Source: Deltaproteobacteria bacterium
Lineage (GTDB): Bacteria > Desulfobacterota > Desulfobacteria > Desulfobacterales > ETH-SRB1
DNA: 6,883 bases
Reading direction: 5' to 3'
Assembly (NCBI GenBank): GCA_019314185.1
Contig: JAFCZU010000440.1
Coordinates: forward strand, 1-6,883
Shown: positions 1-5,845 of the stretch, one piece after another
Numbering within the stretch: the first letter of the stretch is position 1
Layout of the letters: each line of letters starts with the position of its first letter
Position numbers and translations under genes: made by a program
The notes under the pieces: model-generated
Told to the model about the DNA's origin: nothing
The model's input: only the letters and a program-made list of their open reading frames with translations
Database searches by the model: none

Positions 1-16
1 TTTTATACTTAGCCAT
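1..16 (-). CDS. Start of an unidentified gene, cut by the left window edge
   Basis: Reading leftwards from position 16 there is an ATG followed by GCT AAG TAT AAA, giving Met-Ala-Lys-Tyr-Lys before the window ends. On the minus strand an AAAAGGAG Shine-Dalgarno sequence (positions 30-23) lies six bases before the ATG, which is near-ideal spacing. This makes a real start much more likely than chance. Only five codons are visible, so no function can be given. The gene is divergent from the block that starts at 539, so the space between them should carry promoters for both directions. Confidence 0.6.
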
Positions 17-22
17 TTTGAT

Positions 23-30
23 CTCCTTTT
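23..30 (-). promoter_or_regulatory. Ribosome-binding site of the left-edge gene
   Basis: Minus-strand AAAAGGAG with six bases (ATCAAA) to the ATG at 16. It is the main evidence that the truncated left-edge reading frame is a real gene. Confidence 0.6.
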
Positions 31-223
31 ATGAGTGATAATTCGGAATTAAATCCTTTCATAAATGAAGATATTTGTCTTGTACTTTTTTATATCCTAT
101 GAAATTTTCTTGTTTTGTTGATAGCAAGATTCTGTTTTTTTTATGTTGGCTAATGATTGATCGCTCGGGAAAACCTATCCGCACAGGTCGCAATTTTTGA
201 AAAAAATATCCCTTCTAACGACC
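31..223. other. AT-rich divergent spacer, no gene seen
   Basis: This stretch is rich in T and A runs and has stops in all frames at short intervals. It should contain the promoter of the left-edge gene, but no pair of -35/-10 boxes stands out. I see no RNA gene or strong hairpin here. Confidence 0.5.
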
Positions 224-231
224 AAAATATC

Positions 232-256
232 GGTAGTCCCTACAAAACAATGCGGG
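232..256 (+). repeat. Left terminal inverted repeat of the MITE
   Basis: Starts GGTAGTCCCTACAAAAC. It matches the reverse complement of 350-374 at 22 of 25 positions, differing at positions 8, 16 and 23 of the repeat. Confidence 0.85.
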
Positions 257-349
257 TCAATAATTTCAATAAGTTACATATTATGGCTTCTGTTAACACA
301 TAATGAAAAATCAGGTGTTTGCAAGGTAATGCAAGGCGGTATTCTCAAA

Positions 350-374
350 CCTGCATTGCTTTGTAGTGACTACC
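350..374 (-). repeat. Right terminal inverted repeat of the MITE
   Basis: Partner of 232-256; on the minus strand it starts GGTAGTCACTACAAAGC. It is directly followed by the second copy of the AAAATATC duplication. Confidence 0.85.
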
Positions 375-382
375 AAAATATC

Positions 383-538
383 CATATCTTTTTTAGGCGG
401 TGGATTTTGGTTGACATATAGCTGGGCATTGATTAGTAATTATTTTTAGTTTGGAGTGGATCGTAGGTAATTTTTTCGCCCACCCGCGCCAACCGATATA
501 AAGCAATTTCTTATCATTTAATCCTTAAGGACAAAAAC
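383..538 (+). other. Leader region upstream of the 539-5125 block
   Basis: Non-coding region between the MITE and the first gene of the block. It holds the candidate promoter at 411-439 and the ribosome-binding site AAGGA at 527-531. No riboswitch-like or attenuator-like structure is evident by eye. Confidence 0.45.
411..439 (+). promoter_or_regulatory. Candidate promoter of the four-frame block
   Basis: A perfect TTGACA at 411-416 is followed after 17 bases by TAGTAA (434-439), a weak -10 box; a slightly longer spacer gives TAATTA. It is the best -35 consensus in the region and would leave a leader of about 95 bases. It lies only about 30 bases beyond the right end of the MITE, so the insertion may have altered upstream control. 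The poor -10 keeps confidence low. Confidence 0.35.
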
Positions 539-1315
539 ATGCCTCCTGTACCCGACTGGCTTAGAAATTTTCTCGTATCAGATTCAGAGAGTGCAGATAC
601 CGGCCAAACCGTCATTAATAATCTGGAAAATGATGGCACCATAAGAGATCAAACATGGAATAACTTTTGCCGGGATATGCAAGATGCTATAAATAAATCC
701 CCCACTTCGGTAGAAGAAACCTTTAATTGTATTTCTGAACCCTATTCTCTACATGGACCACAGGCCCAATTGCCGAAGTCGATAACCGTGTTAAACCGCA
801 TGATCAGTGAAGAACGTTTTATTGGATACTTTTTAGCGCGAAATCACTATCCTGGCGCTTACCCGGAGACTATTAATACGTTTCTCTCGCTCCCTCTTGA
901 AAGTCAACGGCAGCAGTTAAAGAATTGTTCATTGGGAAAAGGAGAATGTGTATGGGCATGCTTTTCTGAACCTCGCGAAGGGCAAATGGATCCCGACCCT
1001 GTCGATGATCCACGGGTCCAGGACAACGCCGTGGCTTTATGGAGGTTACTGGGCCTTGAATGTACTATAACGTCAGAAACTAACCTTGTGCGGTTGCGTT
1101 ATCCCAGGGACGACAAAAGAAGAGAACTGGTTCCACTCACGATTTCAGCTGGTTTCACCAAATGCTTTCAACCCTCCGATAGCCAAAACGCTCTACACGG
1201 GTGGACATATGATCCTCGCAACCAAAAGAAGGGTTTTCCAGAGGTTGTACATAAAAACCTGCTGGGGGATTCTATATCAGACAAAGTTCGTTTGGTCAAA
1301 GTGAGAGCAGATTAG
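539..1315 (+). CDS. Hypothetical protein, first gene of the block
   Basis: A 258-aa soluble protein that I do not recognise. The ATG at 539 has AAGGA (527-531) seven bases upstream, which fixes the start. There is no signal peptide or membrane segment. The N-terminal half (to about residue 125) looks mainly helical and acidic. The C-terminal half is richer in predicted strands and carries conserved-looking motifs: DNAVALWRLLGLEC, NLVRLRYP, and near the end HGWTYDP (about 220-226) followed by GFPEVVH (about 232-238). The spacing of aromatic, His and Pro-Glu residues there suggests a defined fold, possibly a binding or catalytic site, but no known catalytic triad is visible. The stop codon TAG abuts the ribosome-binding site of the next gene, so the two are almost certainly co-translated. 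Confidence 0.8.
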   Translation: MPPVPDWLRNFLVSDSESADTGQTVINNLENDGTIRDQTWNNFCRDMQDAINKSPTSVEETFNCISEPYSLHGPQAQLPKSITVLNRMISEERFIGYFLARNHYPGAYPETINTFLSLPLESQRQQLKNCSLGKGECVWACFSEPREGQMDPDPVDDPRVQDNAVALWRLLGLECTITSETNLVRLRYPRDDKRRELVPLTISAGFTKCFQPSDSQNALHGWTYDPRNQKKGFPEVVHKNLLGDSISDKVRLVKVRAD

Positions 1316-1318
1316 GAG
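1315..1318 (+). promoter_or_regulatory. Ribosome-binding site that decides the start of gene 2
   Basis: GGAG begins inside the TAG stop of the preceding gene. It touches the ATG at 1319 but sits six bases before the ATG at 1325, so 1325 is the better start. The overlap of stop codon and binding site implies translational coupling. Confidence 0.6.
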
Positions 1319-1324
1319 ATGTCT

Positions 1325-2248
1325 ATGGAAAGGGGTCTGTTACAAAGACTGGATCATTTGGAAAGTATGTCCGAAAGCAGCTTCGAAAGATGCTTCTCAC
1401 AAGCGCTTCGACCATCGGAAATCGTTGGAAATTCTCGCGATGCCGGCGCTCCTTGGGAATGGATCGTAAAAGCATACAAAAATACCAGTAACCAGAAGCT
1501 GCGGGATCAAATTATCCGCTGTGCGGAAAGAGCGATCGATATTATCCTGGCCAAGGAATCCCAAAACGTCGATCCGGAGGAGACATATCACCTGGGCATA
1601 ATTCTGAGTCGGTTGCAGATAGTGAGGCTAAAAGACAAACTCAGGAGGCTTGTAGACCGGCCTTGTACTTTCAGGTTGTTCTACAGAGAAATTGACGTCC
1701 GAGAGCAACTGTTATACCACCTCGAGTCCTTAGGGCATCTGGATGTACCGTTCTGGAAAAAGGAAATACTTACTGCGCGTTTTGCCGGTCCCGCCTTCCT
1801 GGCACTCGCCCGTCAAGGACAACAGTTTGCGCTTTTGTATTTCATTTACCTTATTGAAGCATCCATAGAAATAAATGCGATCCCTGTTGCTGCTATCCTG
1901 CAGATAGTAATTGAACGTCGGAATATGGAGGGATTTTATGAAAGGCTTCTGAACTTTTTATCAGGCCAATGTCCACGGTCTGAAAATCTACCTCCGAAAC
2001 TTAAAAAAGAAGCAAATGCGACAACGGAAAACAGGCGTTGGGATCAATACCGTGAGCATGCGTTTAAAGCCTTTAGGGAACAATTTGGCGAGCCGTGTTA
2101 TGAGGCAGTCAAGGAACCTGATCAGGTAGTTCCATCTGAACGACCCTCGGAAACTATATCCATAGGGATTGTCATGCATGAATATTTTTTCACTGGTGGT
2201 GTGTATAAACAGTCAATAGCCTCGATATCCTCTCAGGGTGAAAGATAA
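1325..2248 (+). CDS. Hypothetical all-helical protein, second gene of the block
   Basis: A protein of about 307 aa (309 if the ATG at 1319 is used) that I cannot assign to a family. Almost the whole chain reads as amphipathic helices with repeated Leu/Ile/Arg patterns (for example LRDQIIRCAERAIDIILA, RLQIVRLKDKLRRLV, FALLYFIYLIEASIEI), as in helical-repeat or scaffold proteins. The hydrophobic stretch near residues 155-195 is interrupted by Arg, Gln and Glu, so I read it as a helical core, not a membrane span. The first 45 residues (MERGLLQRLDHLESMSESSFERCF...) could be a separate small adaptor domain. Its TAA stop overlaps the ATG of the ATPase gene by one base (TAATG), so it is translationally coupled to the ATPase and is a natural candidate partner subunit. 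Confidence 0.8.
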   Translation: MERGLLQRLDHLESMSESSFERCFSQALRPSEIVGNSRDAGAPWEWIVKAYKNTSNQKLRDQIIRCAERAIDIILAKESQNVDPEETYHLGIILSRLQIVRLKDKLRRLVDRPCTFRLFYREIDVREQLLYHLESLGHLDVPFWKKEILTARFAGPAFLALARQGQQFALLYFIYLIEASIEINAIPVAAILQIVIERRNMEGFYERLLNFLSGQCPRSENLPPKLKKEANATTENRRWDQYREHAFKAFREQFGEPCYEAVKEPDQVVPSERPSETISIGIVMHEYFFTGGVYKQSIASISSQGER

Positions 2249-3150
2249 TGCGGGGCAAAAATTACACCAAGAGTCAGAAGGCTGACAGCCCCTTCGAAGT
2301 AATCCTCCGTAGCCATTCGCTTTTAGATGGCTTCTTTTCTCAGGAAGATGGCGCTATACTTCTTCTTTGTGGTCCGCCGGGCGCTGGCAAGACTACCTTG
2401 GGGATGTATATTTTACACAACGTTTTCCATATGCGAAAAGAAAAAGAACCAAGTCTGCCAAATGCCCTGGTGCTATCCCTGGTGGAAACTTTAAATCAGT
2501 TTCATAAAATCTGTCATCTTTACAATTTCGACTTTGGAGATGCTGATCAAGCACGAGTTCATCTTGTAGGGGGTCGCCTGGCTCCTGGAGATCAGCCCGA
2601 CCTTAAGGACATCGCATCAAAAATTGATCTGACGCTCAAACCGTATGATTTCTTGCTGATAGATGGAATAAGCGTATTAGAATCACACAAGAATCACAGA
2701 AGCCAATTACTCGCATTCCTTGACCAAATCAAAAGTCAAAAGTTGTTCACTATATTGATTGCGGAGGAGTATCATGAGAATCAGGATATTTTTCTCCAAT
2801 ATGAAGTAGACGGCGTAATCAGATTAGGAGTAGATAAACTCACATACGCCAGGACCCTTGAGATCTGCAAATTACGCTGGCATAATCATTACCTTGGAAA
2901 GCATGCGTTTCGCCTTCAGGACTCAGTCACTAAAAGTCAACAAGCAGGTGTGCTCTTTTTCCCGTCAGTTGATTGTCTGATCGGGGAACGGAAAGCGAAG
3001 CCGGAATCTGCAGAAAATGATGGCAAACTTTTAGAAACCTCCAAGAAGAAAAGATTTTCCTCAGGCGTTGAGGGCTTCGATGAAATTGCCAACGTGTGGA
3101 GCCGGGAAATTCCTATTTGGGATGCAGTTCCTGGAGGCAAGTGCACCTGA
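2248..3150 (+). CDS. KaiC/RecA-like ATPase, broken before its second domain
   Basis: A 300-aa frame starting at the ATG that overlaps the previous stop (AGGG at 2235-2238 as ribosome-binding site). Residues about 15-230 form one KaiC-family P-loop ATPase domain: Walker A GPPGAGKT (42-49), Walker B FLLID (135-139), the EVDGVIRL strand (186-193) and the KLRWHNHYLGKHAFRL segment (208-223), which matches the KMRG..H..G.H.F hallmark of KaiC-like proteins. In KaiC a Glu pair after the Walker A helix activates water; here the site reads SLVET (77-81), so the first Glu is Val. Nucleotide binding looks intact, while hydrolysis may be slow. A second domain begins at RFSSGVEGFDEIA (269-281) but is cut off: residues 282-300 are an out-of-frame tail ending at TGA 3148-3150. 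The continuation lies in the +1 frame (see the next gene). It is probably the front half of a broken double-domain protein. Confidence 0.82.
   Translation: MRGKNYTKSQKADSPFEVILRSHSLLDGFFSQEDGAILLLCGPPGAGKTTLGMYILHNVFHMRKEKEPSLPNALVLSLVETLNQFHKICHLYNFDFGDADQARVHLVGGRLAPGDQPDLKDIASKIDLTLKPYDFLLIDGISVLESHKNHRSQLLAFLDQIKSQKLFTILIAEEYHENQDIFLQYEVDGVIRLGVDKLTYARTLEICKLRWHNHYLGKHAFRLQDSVTKSQQAGVLFFPSVDCLIGERKAKPESAENDGKLLETSKKKRFSSGVEGFDEIANVWSREIPIWDAVPGGKCT
3070..3074 (+). promoter_or_regulatory. Possible internal ribosome-binding site before the ATG at 3080
   Basis: GAGGG lies five bases before an ATG at 3080, inside the upstream reading frame. It could let ribosomes start the downstream half separately after the frame break. 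The bases also encode conserved KaiC residues (Glu-Gly of GVEGFDE), so their match to a binding site may be accidental. Confidence 0.35.
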
Positions 3151-5125
3151 TGAAAAAAGCATCTTGTTATCTTTTGTTCAGACTTTTCAGGATGTAGAAT
3201 CCTGGTTCCATTTACGTTCACAAAAAAATAGAAGCGAGCGTATATGCAAGTGCTTGCATTTCAGTCCTGTAGGACTCGTGATTGAGGAAATGCTTGGTGC
3301 GCTTTATAACCTTCTTGAGGATTCCGGCCCAACACCCACGCGATTGTTAATCGACGGGATTTCTGCCCTTCGCTGTTTGTTCGAGAGCGACGAAAAATTT
3401 GAAACATTTCTCGTGTCGGTTCTGGACCTTTTAAGAACATTTCCAAACGTAGCTAGTATAATTTCCTACTATACGCCCCGCATGTTTGCATCTTACGCGG
3501 AAATAAACATACCGGCTGCAGAGCGATTTTCCATGGTGATCGGCTTTAACTTCCAAGAGCAACACAACAAACTGGTACCTGGGATTGTTATTTTAAAATC
3601 CCATGTCCCGGATTGTGACAAGTCTTTACGAGTTCCAAAAGTATCCTTTGGTGGCGGGTACAGTATAGATCTCAGGGCAGGCTGGCCAAGGGTCGGGTTA
3701 TTAGGGGGAGAACGTGAGCAAGTGCGGGAAGAAAGGCCCTTCGTGAAACTCTTCTTTGAAAATAGATCAGAACACGAAGTCATTGAAAACGCATTCTATG
3801 ACTTTGCAAAACGATACCCTGAAGACCATGTCTTCAAAATGGTTACAAAGCATAATCCACAGCCTGAGCACTGGAGTTTTCTTGGGTACGCCGGGCCGGG
3901 GCATTCTAATACGAAACTTGTTGAATTGAGAAAGTATGTCATGGACGTGTTGCGGGAGCGGGAGCCGAGGGTGTTTCTAGATATTCCTGAAGAAATGGAA
4001 AAACGGTTGCAGGATCGATTTGAATCTGGATTTTTATGGCATGATAGCACCGCCCTCCGCAAAAACTCTGATGTAGTTGTCCCCTTTTATGCGGATGTGG
4101 GCGTACTTGTTTACCAGGAGGATGCTTTGAGAAAGCTCCAACAGAAAAAGGATGAAGAGGAACTTGACGTGCCGCTGTGCTGGGACGAAATCATAAAAAT
4201 GGGAACAGAGTTCCAACCTGACAGAGAGAGCGGAATACGTCACCTTTTCGTGATTCCTGAAACAGTTGGCGATTCTAAACATTTTGTAAGTTTCTTTTTC
4301 GAGCTTTGCTGGTCAGCTGGATGGGATTTTCCGGCAAGCTGCCGGCTGGATAATCATGAGGAGATTTTGGAAAGGCTGAAAAGCTGGATAAAAGGTCCAT
4401 ACTTTGAAAAGGCCATATCAATATTAAGAGAAATGACGACGAAAACGGGAGGTGAAGCCGTGCCAAATCCAAACGAAGGTGGCCATTACCATGAGTCGAT
4501 TTTCTCGCGGCGATGGTTCAGTAAAATCCATTTACTTCCAGATGACGCTGATCGAAGAGCCAAGGCAAATAAGAAAGCCTTCCGCTTCGGTATCGCACCC
4601 ATTCCAGGCGTAAGAGAAAACGATAAAGTTCTTCCGGGAATCTCCAACGTCGATCTTTACTGTATCGGCATCATCCGGGAAGCGTTGGCCCCGGAAACAG
4701 GCTGGATGCTTATGTCGAGTTTACTTGAGAAGGACGTGGACGTTGAGAGAGTAAAACGTAAAAGAGGATTGCCGATCTCGAATCGGTTATTTCAAACGCG
4801 CCTAATGCAAGATAATTTGAAGGCTCCAGTACCGGCGCCCACAACCGACAACCTTGACTTCTATGATAACCAGATCACGCTTTTCAAAAAATATTCAGAA
4901 GTTCTAAACAGCATCCTGCTTCCGGACCCAGATCAACCTGCGCGATTCCGTCGTACATCGGATATCCCGAAATTTTTCTACGTTGAGCAATGCCTTGCAC
5001 GTAATCTGCCGAAACTTTTTAAAGTTCCACCAATAAGCGACAAGGAGGTCCAAAAAAAAATTGTAGAATGCCTGGATAAAATCTACGGAAAGACGTGCTC
5101 AGGTTTTTCCGGTCGAACCAGTTAG
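3080..5125 (+). CDS. Degenerate KaiC-like domain fused to a solute-binding-like domain
   Basis: A 681-aa frame from the ATG at 3080 (a TTG at 3068 would add four residues). Residues 1-212 are the rest of a second KaiC-like domain: degenerate P-loop CGAGKF (6-11, Phe in place of Thr/Ser), SFVQT (31-35) where the catalytic Glu pair should be, and Walker B RLLID (88-92). It is probably catalytically dead. From about 225 to 650 the chain resembles family-1 extracellular solute-binding proteins (the MalE type): KLFFENRSEHEVIENAFYDFAKRYPE as first strand and helix, VVVPFYADVGVLVY (about 330), CWDEI (about 366), FELCWSAGWDF (about 408), FRFGIAPIPG (about 500), and RGLPISNRLF (about 563). There is no signal peptide and the domain is internal, so it should act in the cytoplasm as a ligand sensor, not in transport; no ABC permease genes are nearby. 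The frame overlaps the upstream ATPase frame by 71 nt and is most likely the rear half of the same ancestral protein. Confidence 0.75.
   Translation: MKLPTCGAGKFLFGMQFLEASAPDEKSILLSFVQTFQDVESWFHLRSQKNRSERICKCLHFSPVGLVIEEMLGALYNLLEDSGPTPTRLLIDGISALRCLFESDEKFETFLVSVLDLLRTFPNVASIISYYTPRMFASYAEINIPAAERFSMVIGFNFQEQHNKLVPGIVILKSHVPDCDKSLRVPKVSFGGGYSIDLRAGWPRVGLLGGEREQVREERPFVKLFFENRSEHEVIENAFYDFAKRYPEDHVFKMVTKHNPQPEHWSFLGYAGPGHSNTKLVELRKYVMDVLREREPRVFLDIPEEMEKRLQDRFESGFLWHDSTALRKNSDVVVPFYADVGVLVYQEDALRKLQQKKDEEELDVPLCWDEIIKMGTEFQPDRESGIRHLFVIPETVGDSKHFVSFFFELCWSAGWDFPASCRLDNHEEILERLKSWIKGPYFEKAISILREMTTKTGGEAVPNPNEGGHYHESIFSRRWFSKIHLLPDDADRRAKANKKAFRFGIAPIPGVRENDKVLPGISNVDLYCIGIIREALAPETGWMLMSSLLEKDVDVERVKRKRGLPISNRLFQTRLMQDNLKAPVPAPTTDNLDFYDNQITLFKKYSEVLNSILLPDPDQPARFRRTSDIPKFFYVEQCLARNLPKLFKVPPISDKEVQKKIVECLDKIYGKTCSGFSGRTS
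3083..3110 (+). other. Frame break with about 41 nt missing at the second P-loop
   Basis: In KaiC-like domains about 26 residues run from the GLDE motif to the P-loop Lys. Here GFDEIA (frame of 2248) and the P-loop-like CGAGK (frame of 3080) are separated so that GFDE to Lys spans only 37 nt instead of about 78. The shortfall of about 41 nt equals 2 modulo 3, which is exactly what is needed to move the reading frame as observed. A small deletion removing the loop and strand before the P-loop explains both facts at once. No slippery heptamer for programmed frameshifting is apparent. An assembly error cannot be excluded. Confidence 0.7.
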
Positions 5126-5144
5126 GGTGTCATTCTTAAAAAAA

Positions 5145-5387
5145 CCTTTTCATACGGTTCGTGCCAGCCATTCTCTTGAGGCCTTTCAGCTTCAAGTCGA
5201 CGCAGAGAGATAGAGCTCCTTCCAGTTTTCTGGTTGGCCAAAACTCTCTTTGAGCTGACCCATTCTTTTCGCTTCATTCTCATTACAAGAACTTCATCAC
5301 TAATACAGGAGGATCTACGCCCTTCGTGGTGCTACCACTTATAGGATTTTCTCTTAACATCACATGAAGAGTTCTCACGTCCCACAC
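5145..5387 (-). mobile_element. Probable 5' part of a group II intron (domain I), truncated
   Basis: Reading the minus strand from 5387 the sequence starts GTGTGGGACG, matching the GUGYG 5' end of group II introns. It then carries a series of small hairpins in a style I associate with bacterial intron domain I: GTGGT-GCT-ACCAC (5326-5338 on the plus strand), CCAG-AAAA-CTGG (5222-5233), and a stem closed by a GAAA tetraloop (5175-5196). I recognise the general run of motifs (GGGCGTAGATCCT, GATGAAGTTCTTGTAATG, GGCCAACC) as domain I-like from memory, not from a search. No reverse transcriptase and no domains V-VI follow; the match fades near the end of the upstream coding frame. It is therefore a 5' remnant. 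The left boundary is uncertain. Confidence 0.5.
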
Positions 5388-5417
5388 AAAGGCCAAGACC
5401 AAATGACTATGGTTCCA

Positions 5418-5450
5418 TTATGTAGCGAGTTTAATTATGTTGTGGGTTTT
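5418..5450 (+). repeat. Two TTATGT-type sites, left group
   Basis: TTATGTAGCGAGTTT (5418-5432) and TTATGTTGTGGGTTTT (5435-5450) are diverged versions of the paired sites at 5713-5750, in the same order and orientation. They may be the old left end of a transposable element with several transposase-binding sites. Confidence 0.5.
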
Positions 5451-5517
5451 AGGTTTTAAATATCCTTTTAATTCCTCTTATTCCATTTAGTTCTTTTAAT
5501 TCCTTTGGGCGCGGTGT

Positions 5518-5573
5518 ATTCTTCAATTGATTGGGGTACACAAATATTCTTCAATTGATTGGGGTACACAAAT
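5518..5573 (+). repeat. Perfect 28-bp tandem duplication
   Basis: Two identical 28-bp units, 5518-5545 and 5546-5573, each starting ATTCTTCAATTGATTGGGG. They have no mismatch, so the duplication is recent or maintained. The unit is not a multiple of three and shifts the frame of any gene crossing it. Confidence 0.9.
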
Positions 5574-5712
5574 ATTTCAAAGTCTTGTTTATCAATCTCC
5601 AGAGCCTTTACATAAGAGGATTTTATGAAAAAGCCATGGTGTCCCTTACGTTCAACCGTACGCAAATTTCGATGATTTGCCATTGGTGGATACGTTTAAG
5701 ATAACCACATTA

Positions 5713-5845
5713 TTATGTTGCGAGTCATTTTAAGTTATGTTGCGGGCTTTTCATAAGTTCTTGTTATTATAATGAATATCGACGCATAAGGTTTTGGTTA
5801 GTATCCATCTGTTTTTTCAATAGGTTAGAAGGACTCGCAACATAA
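5713..5845. mobile_element. Small inverted-repeat element or IS end relic
   Basis: TTATGTTGCGAGTC (5713-5726) and its exact reverse complement GACTCGCAACATAA (5832-5845) bound a segment of about 130 bp. Trimmed to TG...CA the element is 5716-5842. A second copy of the site, TTATGTTGCGGGCTTTT, lies just inside the left end (5735-5751). No clear target duplication flanks it. Short TG...CA ends with extra internal copies of the terminal site are what IS21-family and Tn7-like elements show, so this may be a non-autonomous derivative or fused ends after loss of the transposase genes. The family call is inference. Confidence 0.55.

Larger units (their letters stand above)
224..382. mobile_element. 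MITE-like element (232-374) with 8-bp target duplication
   Basis: The element runs from 232 (GGTAGTC...) to 374 (...GACTACC), 143 bp. Its first 25 bases (232-256) and last 25 bases (350-374) are inverted repeats matching at 22 of 25 positions. Both sides are flanked by the same octamer AAAATATC (224-231 and 375-382), a perfect target-site duplication. The inside is too short and too stop-rich to code for a transposase, so this is a non-autonomous element moved in trans. An 8-bp duplication is typical of several families (IS1595, ISL3, IS66, IS256-like); the ends do not let me choose among them. A second imperfect inverted pair inside (about 313-320 CAGGTGTTTG, 345-352 CAAACCTG) could fold with the ends into one long hairpin. 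Confidence 0.85.
5388..5712. other. Gene-poor spacer with repeats
   Basis: No convincing gene. It contains a pair of TTATGT..G.G sites (5418-5450) and the 28-bp tandem duplication (5518-5573). A 71-codon minus-strand frame (5683-5468) has no ribosome-binding site, and its 3' part is created by the duplication shifting the reading frame, so at best it is a relic. Confidence 0.5.

Noticed and set aside
197..421. Plus-strand reading frame of 74 codons
   Set aside because: It runs through the whole MITE including both inverted ends, has no ribosome-binding site and starts from a non-ATG codon; chance frame.
1086..1304. 72-codon frame inside the first gene
   Set aside because: Overlaps the well-supported 539-1315 gene in another frame and has no ribosome-binding site.
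3083..3110. Programmed +1 frameshift joining the two KaiC frames
   Set aside because: No slippery sequence or stimulatory stop codon is seen at the junction, and residues are missing as well as the frame being changed, which a frameshift alone would not explain.
2937..4472. Several minus-strand frames of 61-96 codons opposite the ATPase/sensor genes
   Set aside because: All are antisense shadows of a coding region with clear family motifs; none has a convincing start.
5150..5162. Second domain V (GAACCGTATGA on the minus strand)
   Set aside because: Only the first 11 bases match the domain V at 6737; the complementary CACGTACGG arm is absent, so it is not a domain V hairpin.
5518..5573. CRISPR array
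   Set aside because: Two units are directly adjacent with no spacer between them.
5468..5683. Minus-strand frame of 71 codons as a real gene
   Set aside because: No Shine-Dalgarno site before the ATG, and its last third is an artefact of the frame-shifting 28-bp duplication; no recognisable family.
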